Part shown: piece after piece, positions 34,313-42,998 of the stretch
Numbering within the stretch: the stretch's first letter is position 1
How the letters are laid out: each line of letters starts with the position of its first letter
Assembly: GCF_000708715.2 (NCBI RefSeq)
Contig: NZ_JENB01000025.1
Span: 23,363 to 87,362 of the forward strand
Length of the DNA: 64,000 nucleotides
DNA from: Pseudomonas putida W15Oct28
GTDB lineage: Bacteria; Pseudomonadota; Gammaproteobacteria; Pseudomonadales; Pseudomonadaceae
Direction of reading: 5' to 3'
Translations under genes and position numbers: made by a program
The notes under the pieces: generated by a model
What the model was told of the DNA's origin: nothing
Database searches by the model: none
Seen by the model: only the letters and a program-made list of their open reading frames with translations

Positions 34313-35143
34313 ATGAGCAACTGGATCGACCTCAAGCAAGACGCCGATACCGGCATCGAGTCGGTCCGTGCGCATTTTGTCGGGCATGCCTACGACCCGC
34401 ACTGGCACGACAGCTTTCTGGTCGGCGTGACCGAACAGGGCGTGCAGCAGTTCAACTGCCGCCGGGTGCGTCACCGCAGCACGCCGGGGCAAGTATTTTT
34501 ACTCGAACCAGGCGACATCCACGATGGCCTGGCGCCCACCGAAGAAGGTTTCACCTATTCCACGCTGTACCTGGAGCCCGCCTGGCTCGACCAACAGCTG
34601 CGGGCACTGTTCGAGCACGCACCGGGCGACAGCCTGCCCAGCTTTGCCGATACCCTGTGCCACGACGAACGCCTGGCGCGGGCCTCCGCCCTCGCCTTCC
34701 GGGCGGTGCACGACCAGGACTTGCGCATCGTCCGGCAAACGGCCATGGACGACCTGCTGGCCTGCCTGACCCGCCACATGCACTGGCGCCGACGCATCAA
34801 CCCCGACCCGCGCCTGCCACTGACCGCACAACGCGCGCGCGATTACCTGCACGCCAACCTGGAGCGTGACATCGGCCTGGAAGACCTGGCCCAGGCCTGC
34901 GGCATCGACCGCTTTCGCCTGACCCGTGCGTTCAAGGCCGCGTTCGGCATTGCCCCGCATGCCTACCTGATCCAGCTGCGCCTGGCCCGGGCGCGGCGCC
35001 TGCTCGCCCAGGGCCAGACGCCTGCCGAAGTGGCCGTGGCCTTGGGCTTCGCCGACCAGAGCCACCTGGGGCGGTGGTTTCGCCGGGCGTATCGGCTGAC
35101 CCCGGCCGACTATCGCAGGCGCTGCTCAAACCTTCCAGACTGA
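34313..35143 (+). CDS. AraC-family regulator
   Basis: A 276-residue protein. The N-terminal cupin (about 15-150) has HWHDSFLVGVTEQGVQQFNC and LLEPGDIHDG. The C-terminal double HTH is at about 175-275: DIGLEDLAQACGIDRFRLTR and ALGFADQSHLGRWFRRAYRL. Regulators of this type commonly sit beside LysE-family exporters, as here, and control them in response to the exported amino acid. Confidence 0.88.
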   Translation: MSNWIDLKQDADTGIESVRAHFVGHAYDPHWHDSFLVGVTEQGVQQFNCRRVRHRSTPGQVFLLEPGDIHDGLAPTEEGFTYSTLYLEPAWLDQQLRALFEHAPGDSLPSFADTLCHDERLARASALAFRAVHDQDLRIVRQTAMDDLLACLTRHMHWRRRINPDPRLPLTAQRARDYLHANLERDIGLEDLAQACGIDRFRLTRAFKAAFGIAPHAYLIQLRLARARRLLAQGQTPAEVAVALGFADQSHLGRWFRRAYRLTPADYRRRCSNLPD

Positions 35144-35192
35144 GCGCCTGCAGGCAGCGAGCATGGTGCTTCGATTTCCGGAGCCCTGAACC

Positions 35193-35777
35193 ATGTCGCA
35201 GTCGTTGTTGCCCTTCATTCTGTTCGCCCTGGTGTCCAGCATCAGCCCGGGGCCGACCAACCTGTTGATCCTGGCCCATGGCGCGCGCGTGGGTTTGCGC
35301 GCGAGCCTGGCACCCATCGTGGCGGCCTGTGGTGCGGCGGCGGCCATCGTGTTGATGGTCGGTCTGGGGATGGGTGAACTGCTGCTGCGTCACCCTCTGG
35401 CCCAACAGGTAATGAGCTGGGCCGGGGTGTTATGGCTAAGCTGGCTGGCGTGGAAGATGCTGCGCAGTGCCGCCGCCCCGCTGCAGGCGGCCACGGCGCA
35501 AGGGTTCAGTGCCTTCAGCGCCGCAGCGTTGCAGGTGGTGAACCCCAAGGTGTGGTTGATGGCCGTGGCGGTGGTCGGGGTGTTTGCCGCGCCGTCGTTG
35601 CCGGTGTGGCAGTTGGCGCTGGTGTTCTTGCTGATCGCCTTGCCGTGCATGGCGGCATGGGCAGTGCTGGGGGTAGGCAGCGCCCGGTGGTTGCAGGCAC
35701 CGCGGCGGTTGCAGCTGTTCAACCAGGTGTTGGCGGGGGTGCTGTTGATTTCAGCCTGGGCTGCCGTACTGGCTTGA
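35193..35777 (+). CDS. LysE/RhtB-family amino acid exporter
   Basis: A 194-residue protein with about six membrane helices. The family motif appears at the start (LVSSISPGPTNLLILAHGAR) and helix 2 is PIVAACGAAAAIVLMVGLGM. It exports amino acids or homoserine-lactone-like compounds. It lies 49 bases after the AraC gene on the same strand and may be controlled by it. Confidence 0.85.
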   Translation: MSQSLLPFILFALVSSISPGPTNLLILAHGARVGLRASLAPIVAACGAAAAIVLMVGLGMGELLLRHPLAQQVMSWAGVLWLSWLAWKMLRSAAAPLQAATAQGFSAFSAAALQVVNPKVWLMAVAVVGVFAAPSLPVWQLALVFLLIALPCMAAWAVLGVGSARWLQAPRRLQLFNQVLAGVLLISAWAAVLA

Positions 35778-35805
35778 GCCCTCTCTCGCAGGCCTGCGCA
35801 GAACA

Positions 35806-35936
35806 TGTGGGAGCGGCCTTGCGTCGCGAAAGGGCCGCAGAGCGGCCCCAGCACTTGATGCGTCAAAGCTGAAATCCCGGGGCCGCTTCGCAGCCCTTTC
35901 CGACCGGTCCGGCGCCCCGGCAAGGCCGCTCCCACA
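35806..35936. repeat. Chimeric paired REP sequence
   Basis: The left arm has the GCGTCGCGAAAGGGCC core, while the right arm has the GACCGGTCCGGCGCCCCGGC core. Only the outer TGTGGGAGCGGCCTTG and the inner GGGCCGC ends pair. It sits between convergent LysE and sotB-like genes. Confidence 0.85.
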
Positions 35937-35946
35937 AGGGCTCGGG

Positions 35947-37146
35947 TCAGTGCGTGAGCGCCTCGCGGAAGCGCCGGGTGCTGGCAACGGCCAGCACCAG
36001 CCCGACCACCGCCACGCTACCGCCCACCAGGCCGATATCGGCCACGTTCATCTGGCTGCTGACGATACTGCCCAGCAGCGCACCGCCACCAATCCCGATG
36101 TTGTAGATACCCGAGAACAGCGCCATGGCCACATCGGTGGCATCGGATGCCAGCTTCAACGTCTTGGACTGCAGCGACAGGCTGAAGCTGAGAATCGCCA
36201 CACCCCAGAACATGCTCAGCACCGCAAACGCATAGAAGTTGCCCGACAGCGGCAACATCAGCAACAGGCACACGGCGAGCAAGCCGATCGAGCCTACCAG
36301 CAGGCCATGGGGGAAACGGTCGCTGTAGCGACTGAACAGCAACGAACCGAATACCCCGGCACCGCCAAACAGCAGCAGCAACAGCGTGGTGCGCTCACCG
36401 CCGATCTGCGCCACGTGCAGGGCAAACGGTTCGATGTAGCTGTAGGCGGTGAACTGCGCGGTAATCACCAGCGTCACCAGCAGGTAGGTAATCACCAGCG
36501 CCGGGCGCTTGAACAGGATCGGCAGGCTGCGCAACGAGCCGGAGTTCTGGCTGGGCAGCAGCGGCAGCGACTTCATCAGGCACAGCATGGTGGCCAGCGC
36601 CACCCCGGCAATGCTCAGGAAGGTCACGCGCCAGCCCAGCGCCTCGCCCACCACGCGGCCCAGCGGAATGCCCAAAACCATGGCCAAGGTGGTGCCGGTT
36701 GCCAGCAGGCCCAGCGCCTTGGCCTGCTGCCCAGGTGGCGCCACGCGCACCGCCAGCGAGGCGGTGATGGCCCAGAACACTGCATGCGACAGGGCAATGC
36801 CGATACGGCTGACCAGCAACATGGCAAAGCTCTGCGACAGCCACGACAGCAAGTGGCTGACAATGAACACCAGGAACACGAACAGCAGCAGGCGCCGCCG
36901 TTCGATGTTGCGGGTCAGCAGCATCATCGGCAGCGAGGCCAGCGCTACCACCCAGGCATAGATGGTCAGCATCAGCCCGACCTGGGCGGTGCTCATGTCG
37001 AAGCTGCGGCCAATGTCACTGAGCAGCGCCACCGGCACGAACTCGGTGGTGTTGAAGATGAAGGCCGCCAGGGCCAGGGCGATGACGCTCAGCCAGCTGC
37101 CGCTGCCCGCCGTGGGCGGCAGGTCGGTGGGTATGGGTCCGTTCAT
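35947..37146 (-). CDS. sotB: MFS sugar-efflux-type transporter (SotB/YdeA-like)
   Basis: A 399-residue, 12-helix DHA1-type exporter started at ATG 37146 (MNGPIPTDLPPTAGSGSWLS). The first helix reads SVIALALAAFIFNTTEFVPV, a hallmark of the AraJ/SotB/PbuE group, and ALLSDIGRSFDMSTAQVGLM follows. Length fits SotB (about 396). It would export sugars such as arabinose or other small molecules. No regulator is adjacent. Confidence 0.8.
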   Translation of the reverse strand: MNGPIPTDLPPTAGSGSWLSVIALALAAFIFNTTEFVPVALLSDIGRSFDMSTAQVGLMLTIYAWVVALASLPMMLLTRNIERRRLLLFVFLVFIVSHLLSWLSQSFAMLLVSRIGIALSHAVFWAITASLAVRVAPPGQQAKALGLLATGTTLAMVLGIPLGRVVGEALGWRVTFLSIAGVALATMLCLMKSLPLLPSQNSGSLRSLPILFKRPALVITYLLVTLVITAQFTAYSYIEPFALHVAQIGGERTTLLLLLFGGAGVFGSLLFSRYSDRFPHGLLVGSIGLLAVCLLLMLPLSGNFYAFAVLSMFWGVAILSFSLSLQSKTLKLASDATDVAMALFSGIYNIGIGGGALLGSIVSSQMNVADIGLVGGSVAVVGLVLAVASTRRFREALTH

Positions 37147-37351
37147 GGGTGGGAAACGTTTCTCCGCAGACAAGGCAACCGTTCGCACGCCAGCCACCCG
37201 CTTGCAGGGGTGCCGACGTACGCGCAGTTATTGATAGGAATGCACGGCATGGTACGCGTCAAGCCGGGGCCTCACAACCGCAAGGCAGGCAGAAGGAGTA
37301 CCATGCGCGCTTTGTGTGAAACGCGTGTGCAACAAGGAGCCCGATCCGCTC

Positions 37352-38668
37352 ATGGACAAGCAGCACCCCCAGCAGCAGTGGCAGCAGGCGGTCATCGCCT
37401 ATGCCCAGGCCGTCAACGACTACGTCGCACAGGGCCGTGCACAAGGCTGGGACAATCTTGAAGAGCCGCAGGCGCCCGCCACCGGGCACCTGCTCGACGC
37501 CTGGCTGGCAGCCCTGCAGGCAGCCAATCACCCTGGCACCGACGAACAGCAGCGCCGGGCCTTCCGCGAGGCCTGGCCACCTGCGCACCACCCCCTGGTG
37601 CCGTTGCTCGAAGACCACGGCCAGGGCATCAGCAATGTCCTGCTGCTGGAGGATGGCAGCCTGCTGGCACGCATCGGCATGCCCTACGACAAGGGCCAGG
37701 TGGCGCGTATCGATCACCATGGGGTAACCCCGGTCATCGGCATCGAGCACTTTGGCCGCTGCCCGGCCCGCCGCTATTTCGCCCTGGCCAATGCCGAAGG
37801 CGTACGTGTGACCGATGGCTGGGGCGGCCCGCAGGTGCAGCGCCTGGCCTGGCCAACAGGGTTGGAGGGGTTGCCCCCAGGTTACCCGTTCGAGCCGTTC
37901 GACCTGCCGCCCGCACCGACGGCGCTCATCCCCTTCCCGGATGGCCAGCGCGTGCTGCTGGTGAGTGCCGAAGGTATCTTCGTGCTGACCACTCAGGGTG
38001 CGACTCGCCTGCTGCCACAGCAGGCGCGCGTGCTCGATGAGTTGGCCGAAGGCACCGACCCGGACGACATCAGCCTGGGGCTGAGCATGGAGCACGGCGC
38101 GGTGTCGGTGGATGGCCGCTTGATCGTGGTGGGGGAGCAAGGCAGCCGGCACCTGGTACTGGACGAGCAACTCAGGCCGCTGGCGGACATTGGCCCTGGC
38201 AGCGAGTACCCGCACTTTGCGTTGTTCAACCGCACGGGTAACCACCTGGCCCTCAATGCCTGCCATTTCTACAGCGGCGCCACGCTGGGGGTAAACGTCG
38301 CCGATTTGCCGGGGCTGGAGACCGATTACTACAGCCAGGACCCACGTACCCCGCTGCTGCAGGATGGCGCGCGGGTATACGCCGGGGTAGCGCGCGATGG
38401 CGAGTACATTGTGGGTGATGCCTATGGCTACCTGCGGGCGTTTGGCGAGGATGGCAAGGAACACTGGCAGCATTACCTGGGGTCCACCATCAGTGCGATG
38501 GACATCAGCGCCGACGGGCGCACGCTGGTGGCCGCGAGCCATGCCGGTGTGGTGTCGGTGATTGCGCTGGAGAGCGGCCGGCCAGAGTGGCAGATCGGCA
38601 CCGGGGCGCATGGCGAGGTGCGGCGGTGGTTGTTCTGGCGGGGGTGGGACAAGGCAATGGTCTGGTAG
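37352..38668 (+). CDS. Predicted cytoplasmic beta-propeller protein, unknown function
   Basis: A 438-residue protein when started at ATG 37352 (MDKQHPQQQWQQAV); AAGGAG lies 13 bases before, and a GTG at 37316 is an alternative. The first 90 residues look helical. The rest has repeated four-strand blades typical of PQQ/WD-like propellers, for example LLEDGSLLARIG, GRLIVVGEQGSRHLVLDEQL, RDGEYIVGDAYGYLRAFGED and ISADGRTLVAASHAGVVSVI. There is no signal peptide. A short frame at 37303-37461 with its own AGAAGGAG overlaps the start. I do not know a function. Confidence 0.75.
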   Translation: MDKQHPQQQWQQAVIAYAQAVNDYVAQGRAQGWDNLEEPQAPATGHLLDAWLAALQAANHPGTDEQQRRAFREAWPPAHHPLVPLLEDHGQGISNVLLLEDGSLLARIGMPYDKGQVARIDHHGVTPVIGIEHFGRCPARRYFALANAEGVRVTDGWGGPQVQRLAWPTGLEGLPPGYPFEPFDLPPAPTALIPFPDGQRVLLVSAEGIFVLTTQGATRLLPQQARVLDELAEGTDPDDISLGLSMEHGAVSVDGRLIVVGEQGSRHLVLDEQLRPLADIGPGSEYPHFALFNRTGNHLALNACHFYSGATLGVNVADLPGLETDYYSQDPRTPLLQDGARVYAGVARDGEYIVGDAYGYLRAFGEDGKEHWQHYLGSTISAMDISADGRTLVAASHAGVVSVIALESGRPEWQIGTGAHGEVRRWLFWRGWDKAMVW

Positions 38669-38687
38669 CAGAGCCAGCATTTTTGCT

Positions 38688-38799
38688 GCCTGTACCGGCC
38701 TCTTCGCGGGCTTGCCAGCTCCCACAGGTACACCACAGACCTTGAAAACTGTGCAGTACCTGTGGGAGCGGGCAAGCCCGCGAAGAGGCCGGTACAGGC
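38688..38799. repeat. Paired REP sequence (CTTCGCGGGCTTGCC type)
   Basis: Arms GCCTGTACCGGCCTCTTCGC and its complement pair over about 45 bases, with one mismatch where the left arm has CCAGC and the right arm the complement of CCCGC. It lies between the convergent propeller and alcohol dehydrogenase genes. Confidence 0.9.
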
Positions 38800-38809
38800 A
38801 ACCGATCAA

Positions 38810-39862
38810 TCAGCCCTGAAGCGTGGCCATGTCGATCACGAACCGGTACTTCACATCACCGGCAATCATCCGCTCATAAGCCTGGTTGATGTTGCGGATA
38901 TCCAGCATCTCGATATCGCAACGGATGTCGTGCTCGGCGCAAAAATCCAGCACTTCCTGGGTCTCGGCGATGCCACCGATCAACGACCCCGCCAGCACCC
39001 GGCGCTTCATCACCAGGTTGGCCGCATGCACTGGCGGATCAATCGGCTCGATCAGGCCGACCAGGATGTGCACACCATCGAACTTGAGTGTTTCCAGGTA
39101 CGGGTTGAGGTCGTGCTGCACCGGAATGGTGTCGAGCAGGAAATCGAAACGGCCGGCAGCGGCGCGCATCTGCTCGGCATCGGTGGACACGATCACATGG
39201 TCGGCACCCTGGCGGCGGGCTTCCTCGGCCTTGGCCTGAGAGCGGGTGAACAGGGTCACTTCGGCACCCAGGGCCTTGGCCAGCTTGATGCCCATGTGGC
39301 CCAGGCCGCCCATGCCGAGAATGCCGACCTTGTGGCCCGGGCCCACGCCGTGGTGCTTGAGCGGCGAATAGGTGGTAATGCCAGCGCACAGGATAGGGGC
39401 GGCGCTGGGCAGGTCCATGCCGGCCGGGATGCGCAGCACGAAGTGCTCGCTGACCACGATGCTGCTGGAGTAACCGCCCATGGTGTTGCTGCCATCGACC
39501 CGGTCCGGGGTGGCGTAGGTCATGGTCGGGCCTTCCAGGCAATACTGCTCCAGGTCCTTGGCGCAGGCTTCACAGTGGCGGCACGAGTCGACCATGCAGC
39601 CGACACCCACCAGGTCACCGACCTTGTGCCCGGTGACCTTGGCGCCCACCGCCGTGACCCGGCCGATGATCTCGTGGCCAGGCATCAGCGGGTACACGGC
39701 AATGCCCCACTCGTTGCGCGCCTGGTGGATGTCGGAGTGGCACACGCCGCAGTACAGGATCTCGATGGCGACGTCATCCGGGCGCGGGCTGCGGCGCTCG
39801 AAGGTCATGGGGGCCAGCGGGCTGGTCGGGGTTTGGGCGGCGTAACCGATGGCGGTATACAT
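38810..39862 (-). CDS. Zinc-dependent NAD(P)-alcohol dehydrogenase (YahK/cinnamyl-alcohol type)
   Basis: A 350-residue medium-chain dehydrogenase started at ATG 39862 (MYTAIGYAAQTPTSPLAPMT). Catalytic zinc ligands are in LYCGVCHSDIHQARNEWG and PGHEIIGRV. The structural zinc cysteines are in DSCRHCEACAKDLEQYC. The coenzyme motif is GILGMGGLGHMGIKLAKALG. The YahK subgroup reduces a broad range of aldehydes with NADPH. A divergent AraC gene shares its control region, which has CTGATTCTC repeats. Confidence 0.88.
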   Translation of the reverse strand: MYTAIGYAAQTPTSPLAPMTFERRSPRPDDVAIEILYCGVCHSDIHQARNEWGIAVYPLMPGHEIIGRVTAVGAKVTGHKVGDLVGVGCMVDSCRHCEACAKDLEQYCLEGPTMTYATPDRVDGSNTMGGYSSSIVVSEHFVLRIPAGMDLPSAAPILCAGITTYSPLKHHGVGPGHKVGILGMGGLGHMGIKLAKALGAEVTLFTRSQAKAEEARRQGADHVIVSTDAEQMRAAAGRFDFLLDTIPVQHDLNPYLETLKFDGVHILVGLIEPIDPPVHAANLVMKRRVLAGSLIGGIAETQEVLDFCAEHDIRCDIEMLDIRNINQAYERMIAGDVKYRFVIDMATLQG

Positions 39863-39933
39863 ACAGGGCCTCGCAGTAAAGTGAAACGATTCAGGCGGCG
39901 CATTCTGCGCGCCCAACTGCGTCACGCCCACGG

Positions 39934-40028
39934 CTGATTCTCCGGCATGCATGCCTGATTCTCCGAAGATGCCATCTTGCACCTGGCGCCATGCCTTCAA
40001 TCTGCGATGATCAAGCTGTCTGATTCTC
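39934..40028. promoter_or_regulatory. Direct-repeat operator candidate between ADH and AraC genes
   Basis: CTGATTCTCCG occurs at 39934 and 39955, exactly 21 bases (two helical turns) apart, and CTGATTCTC occurs again at 40020, 16 bases before the AraC start codon. AraC proteins bind such direct repeats. The third copy may give autorepression. Confidence 0.6.
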
Positions 40029-40043
40029 TGCCCTTGGTTCACC

Positions 40044-40949
40044 ATGCAACTGACCCGTCACGTCGACGCCAATGCGCCGCTTTGCGCGCTGATCCGCAGC
40101 CTCGCCACGCGCCCAGGCTTTGTGCCCACGCACCTGCCCCAGGTGCAGGTGCTGAGCTGGGACCACTATGTGGCCAGCAGCCCGCAGATCTACGAACCCA
40201 GCCTGATGATCCTGGCCCAGGGCAGCAAACTGGCGCGCCTGGGGCCGCGCACCCTGGAGTACGGCGCCGGGCATTACCTGGTGCAAGCGTTGTCGGTGCC
40301 GTTCATGTGCGAAACCTTCGCCACGCCTGACGCGCCATTACTGGGCGTGGCGGTGGACATCCACCGTGGCGTGCTGGGTGAGCTGGTGCAGAGCATGGAC
40401 CTGGCGCCGGACGCTGCAGTGCAGGCACAAACACCGCAATCGATGACCTCGGCAGCACTGGATGCGCCAATGCGCGACAGTGTGGAACGGCTGCTGCAGT
40501 GCCTGCAGGACCCGCTGGACGCCAAGGTGCTGGGCCCGGCGCGCGTACGCGAGGTGCTGTATACCGCGCTGCGCGGCCCGCAGGCCGGTGTGTTGCGGGC
40601 ACTGGTGGAGCAACAGGGGCACTTCGCCCGCATCGGCGCCGCCCTCGCCCACCTGCGCGAGCACTACGCCGAACCGCTGAGCGTGGAGGCACTGGCCGCG
40701 CGGGCCAACATGAGCGTTTCGACCTTCCATGAACACTTCAAGCGCTGCACCGACATGGCACCGATGCAGTACCTCAAGCGCTTGCGGCTGCTCAAGGCGC
40801 AACAGATGCTGATTGGCGAAGGCCTTGGCGTGGCGCAGGCGGCGCACCGGGTGGGTTACCAGAGCACCTCGCAGTTCAGCCGCGAGTACAAACGCCAGTT
40901 CGAGCGCAGCCCGGGGGATGAACTGCCCTATCAGAGCTTGCCGGTGTAG
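40044..40949 (+). CDS. AraC-family regulator (AraC_N type)
   Basis: A 301-residue protein. The N-terminal AraC_N domain is recognisable from YEPSLMILAQGSKLARLGPR and HYLVQALSVPFMCET. The C-terminal double HTH is PLSVEALAARANMSVSTFHE and AHRVGYQSTSQFSREYKRQF. This subgroup is often divergent from aldehyde/alcohol oxidoreductases, as here, and probably activates the dehydrogenase when a reactive aldehyde is present. Confidence 0.88.
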   Translation: MQLTRHVDANAPLCALIRSLATRPGFVPTHLPQVQVLSWDHYVASSPQIYEPSLMILAQGSKLARLGPRTLEYGAGHYLVQALSVPFMCETFATPDAPLLGVAVDIHRGVLGELVQSMDLAPDAAVQAQTPQSMTSAALDAPMRDSVERLLQCLQDPLDAKVLGPARVREVLYTALRGPQAGVLRALVEQQGHFARIGAALAHLREHYAEPLSVEALAARANMSVSTFHEHFKRCTDMAPMQYLKRLRLLKAQQMLIGEGLGVAQAAHRVGYQSTSQFSREYKRQFERSPGDELPYQSLPV

Positions 40950-40977
40950 CAAGCCAGTCTATCAAGCATGCACGATC

Positions 40978-41066
40978 ACTGTGGGAGCGGGCGCGCCCGC
41001 GAAGCAGACGACGCGGTGAATGGCACCGGCTATGCCGGTGTTCGCGGGCGCGCCCGCTCCCACAGT
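40978..41066. repeat. Paired REP sequence (GCGGGCGCGCCCGC type)
   Basis: Arms ACTGTGGGAGCGGGCGCGCC and its complement; the core GGGCGCGCCC differs from the other subtypes here. It lies between convergent AraC and TetR genes. Confidence 0.9.
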
Positions 41067-41079
41067 GGTGGCATGCGCT

Positions 41080-41679
41080 TCATGCTTGCCGCTCGACCAT
41101 GGCCACAATCGCCGCCTGCAATTCAGCCTTGGCCTGCCCGGCCTCCAGTTCCCCTGCTGCAGCCGCCTGGGACAGCGCATCCGCCGCCCCCACCAGCAGG
41201 CGCATGCCGGCAACCCCCACATTGCCGCTGGGCGAAAACCCGGCCAGGGCTTCGCGGCACTTGTCCAGGAACGGCTGCTCGTACGCCCGCTTCAGCGCCT
41301 CCATTTCCGGCGAACCGGCCAGCGCTGCCGACACCCCGGGTATCTCCCGGCCCTGGCTCATCACGCAGTCCACGTAGGCCTCGGCAATCACCCGGGCGCG
41401 GCTGACCAGGCTGGCTTCACAGCTATCCAGGGCCTGCGCCAGCATCTGCGACTGACGCGCATCGTATTCCTGGTACAGCGCCACCAGCAGCCCGTTGCGG
41501 GTCTCGAAATGGTCGTAGACCACCGGCTTGGTCACCCCTGCCTGCTCGGCCAGGCGGCCCAGGCTCAGGGCATCGGTACCCTCCTCCCGCACCAGTTGCC
41601 AGGCCACATCCAGCAACTGCCTGCGTCGTTCGTCGCGGCTCAGGCGCTTGCGTGCACGGGCTTGATCATCGCTTGACAT
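41080..41679 (-). CDS. TetR/AcrR-family repressor
   Basis: A 199-residue protein. The N-terminal HTH is at about 12-58: RDERRRQLLDVAWQLVREEG and LGRLAEQAGVTKPVVYDHFE. The helical ligand domain is variable. It is divergent from a flavodoxin-fold reductase with a 91-base gap holding two matching GTAACTTAC boxes, so it probably represses both genes and is released by an electrophile or quinone, by analogy. Confidence 0.88.
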   Translation of the reverse strand: MSSDDQARARKRLSRDERRRQLLDVAWQLVREEGTDALSLGRLAEQAGVTKPVVYDHFETRNGLLVALYQEYDARQSQMLAQALDSCEASLVSRARVIAEAYVDCVMSQGREIPGVSAALAGSPEMEALKRAYEQPFLDKCREALAGFSPSGNVGVAGMRLLVGAADALSQAAAAGELEAGQAKAELQAAIVAMVERQA

Positions 41680-41695
41680 CGCTTACCTACCAAAA

Positions 41696-41718
41696 GTAAC
41701 TTACTAAACGTAACTTAC
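41696..41718. promoter_or_regulatory. TetR operator candidate (paired GTAACTTAC)
   Basis: GTAACTTAC occurs at 41696-41704 and at 41710-41718, 14 bases apart. Each copy is itself close to a palindrome (GTAA-N-TTAC). They lie 17-39 bases before the TetR start and about 55 before the reductase start. Confidence 0.6.
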
Positions 41719-41770
41719 CTTGAGTATATAGCGCTCAAGGCAACCCTGCACCTTTCACTGGAGAGCCAAC

Positions 41771-42367
41771 ATGCACGCTCTGATCGTCGTCGGTCATCAT
41801 GACCCGCAATCCCTCACCCACGCCCTGGCCAAGCAGGTTGCCGACGGCCTGGCCAGCGAAGGCCACAGCAGCGAAATCGCCGACCTGGCCAGCGAAGGTT
41901 TCGACCCCCGCTTTGGCCTGGCAGACCATGCCGTGCATCGCCGGCTGGCAGCACCGCCGGCCGATGTACTCAATGAGCAGGCACGTATCGAGCGCGCCGA
42001 TGCCCTGGTGCTGGTCTATCCGATCTACTGGTGGTCGCTGCCGGCCTTGCTCAAGGGCTGGGTCGAGCGGGTATTCAGCAACGGCTGGGCGTTCGACTAT
42101 GAAGGGGGCACCACGGTCAAGAAATTGCGCGGCATGAAGGTTCACCTGGTCGGCGTCGCAGGGGCCGATACAGGCACTTTCGAACGGCATGGCTATGGCG
42201 AGGCGATGCGCGTACAGATCGAGCATGGCATCTTCGACTATTGCGGCGCCGAAGTACTCAGTTCCACCTTGCTGGATGACAGCGAAGGGCCTGACCAGGC
42301 CGCCCATCTGCGCCACGCACTCGCTTTGGGCAAAACACTGTTTACAGATCGCCAGGCCGCAGCCTGA
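41771..42367 (+). CDS. NAD(P)H-dependent flavodoxin-fold oxidoreductase (NQO/KefF type)
   Basis: A 198-residue enzyme. The FMN-binding start is ALIVVGHHDPQSLTHALAKQ. The conserved quinone-reductase block is VLVYPIYWWSLPALLKGWVE, followed by RVFSNGWAFDYEGG and LVGVAGADTGTFERHG. Family members reduce quinones or azo compounds by two electrons. The divergent TetR gene is its likely repressor. A hairpin follows its stop. Confidence 0.85.
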   Translation: MHALIVVGHHDPQSLTHALAKQVADGLASEGHSSEIADLASEGFDPRFGLADHAVHRRLAAPPADVLNEQARIERADALVLVYPIYWWSLPALLKGWVERVFSNGWAFDYEGGTTVKKLRGMKVHLVGVAGADTGTFERHGYGEAMRVQIEHGIFDYCGAEVLSSTLLDDSEGPDQAAHLRHALALGKTLFTDRQAAA

Positions 42368-42378
42368 ACTGTGCCGCA

Positions 42379-42402
42379 GTGCCGCTACCCGAGTAGCGGC
42401 AC
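42379..42402 (+). terminator. Hairpin after the flavodoxin-fold reductase
   Basis: GTGCCGCTAC pairs with GTAGCGGCAC around a four-base loop. No strong T-run follows (CCTCGGTTCT). It starts 12 bases after the stop codon. Confidence 0.55.
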
Positions 42403-42451
42403 CCTCGGTTCTGCACGCCACCCCATTGCAGGAAATCAGACGACCCGGCTA

Positions 42452-42472
42452 CCATTGAGAACGATTCACACT
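42452..42472. promoter_or_regulatory. Putative Fur box of the third FecI-like gene
   Basis: CCATTGAGAACGATTCACACT is a moderate match to the Fur consensus (compare TGAGAATTGTTTTCAATAT at 1638) and lies about 20-40 bases before the sigma-factor start. Confidence 0.45.
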
Positions 42473-42491
42473 CACAACCGGAAGCCAGGCG

Positions 42492-42998
42492 TTGGACAGC
42501 ACATCGAGCCGTAAACTGGGCTTTTTCTTCAGCGACCACCATCGCTGGTTGCTCCAGCACATCCAGAAACGCCTGCGCAACCACGCCGACGCCGAGGACA
42601 CTGCCGCCGAAACGTTCTGCCAGATGCTCGGCGCACGTGTCGACCCGGACAGTATCCAGCAGCCTCGCGCCTACCTCACCGTCATTGCCCGTCGGCTGAT
42701 CTTCGATCGTCATCGCCGTCGCCAGCTCGAACAAGCCTACCTGGAACATCTGGCGCGGCTACCGGAGGCGGTAGCGCCATCGGCCGAGGAACAATTGCTG
42801 CTGATCGAAGCCCTGGTGAGCATCGATCAGGCACTGGACGGCTTGCCAGCAGTTGTCAAAGCTACCTTCCTCTATAGCCAGCTCGATGGCATGCATTACG
42901 CCGACATCGCCACAAAGCTGCAGATCAGCGAGCGCTCTGTCAGCCGCTACATGAAACAGGCGCTGCGCCAGTGTTACTTGTGCGAGGTACAGGCATGA
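42492..42998 (+). CDS. ECF sigma factor, FecI-like
   Basis: A 168-residue ECF factor, beginning at a TTG (42492) because no upstream ATG is in frame after the Fur-like box. Region 2 has DAEDTAAETFCQMLGARVD. Region 4 has LPAVVKATFLYSQLDGMHYA and DIATKLQISERSVSRYMKQA. It overlaps its FecR gene by four bases (ATGA). The downstream receptor carries the N-terminal signalling domain needed for this pathway, so the three genes form a complete cell-surface signalling unit. Confidence 0.9.
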   Translation: MDSTSSRKLGFFFSDHHRWLLQHIQKRLRNHADAEDTAAETFCQMLGARVDPDSIQQPRAYLTVIARRLIFDRHRRRQLEQAYLEHLARLPEAVAPSAEEQLLLIEALVSIDQALDGLPAVVKATFLYSQLDGMHYADIATKLQISERSVSRYMKQALRQCYLCEVQA

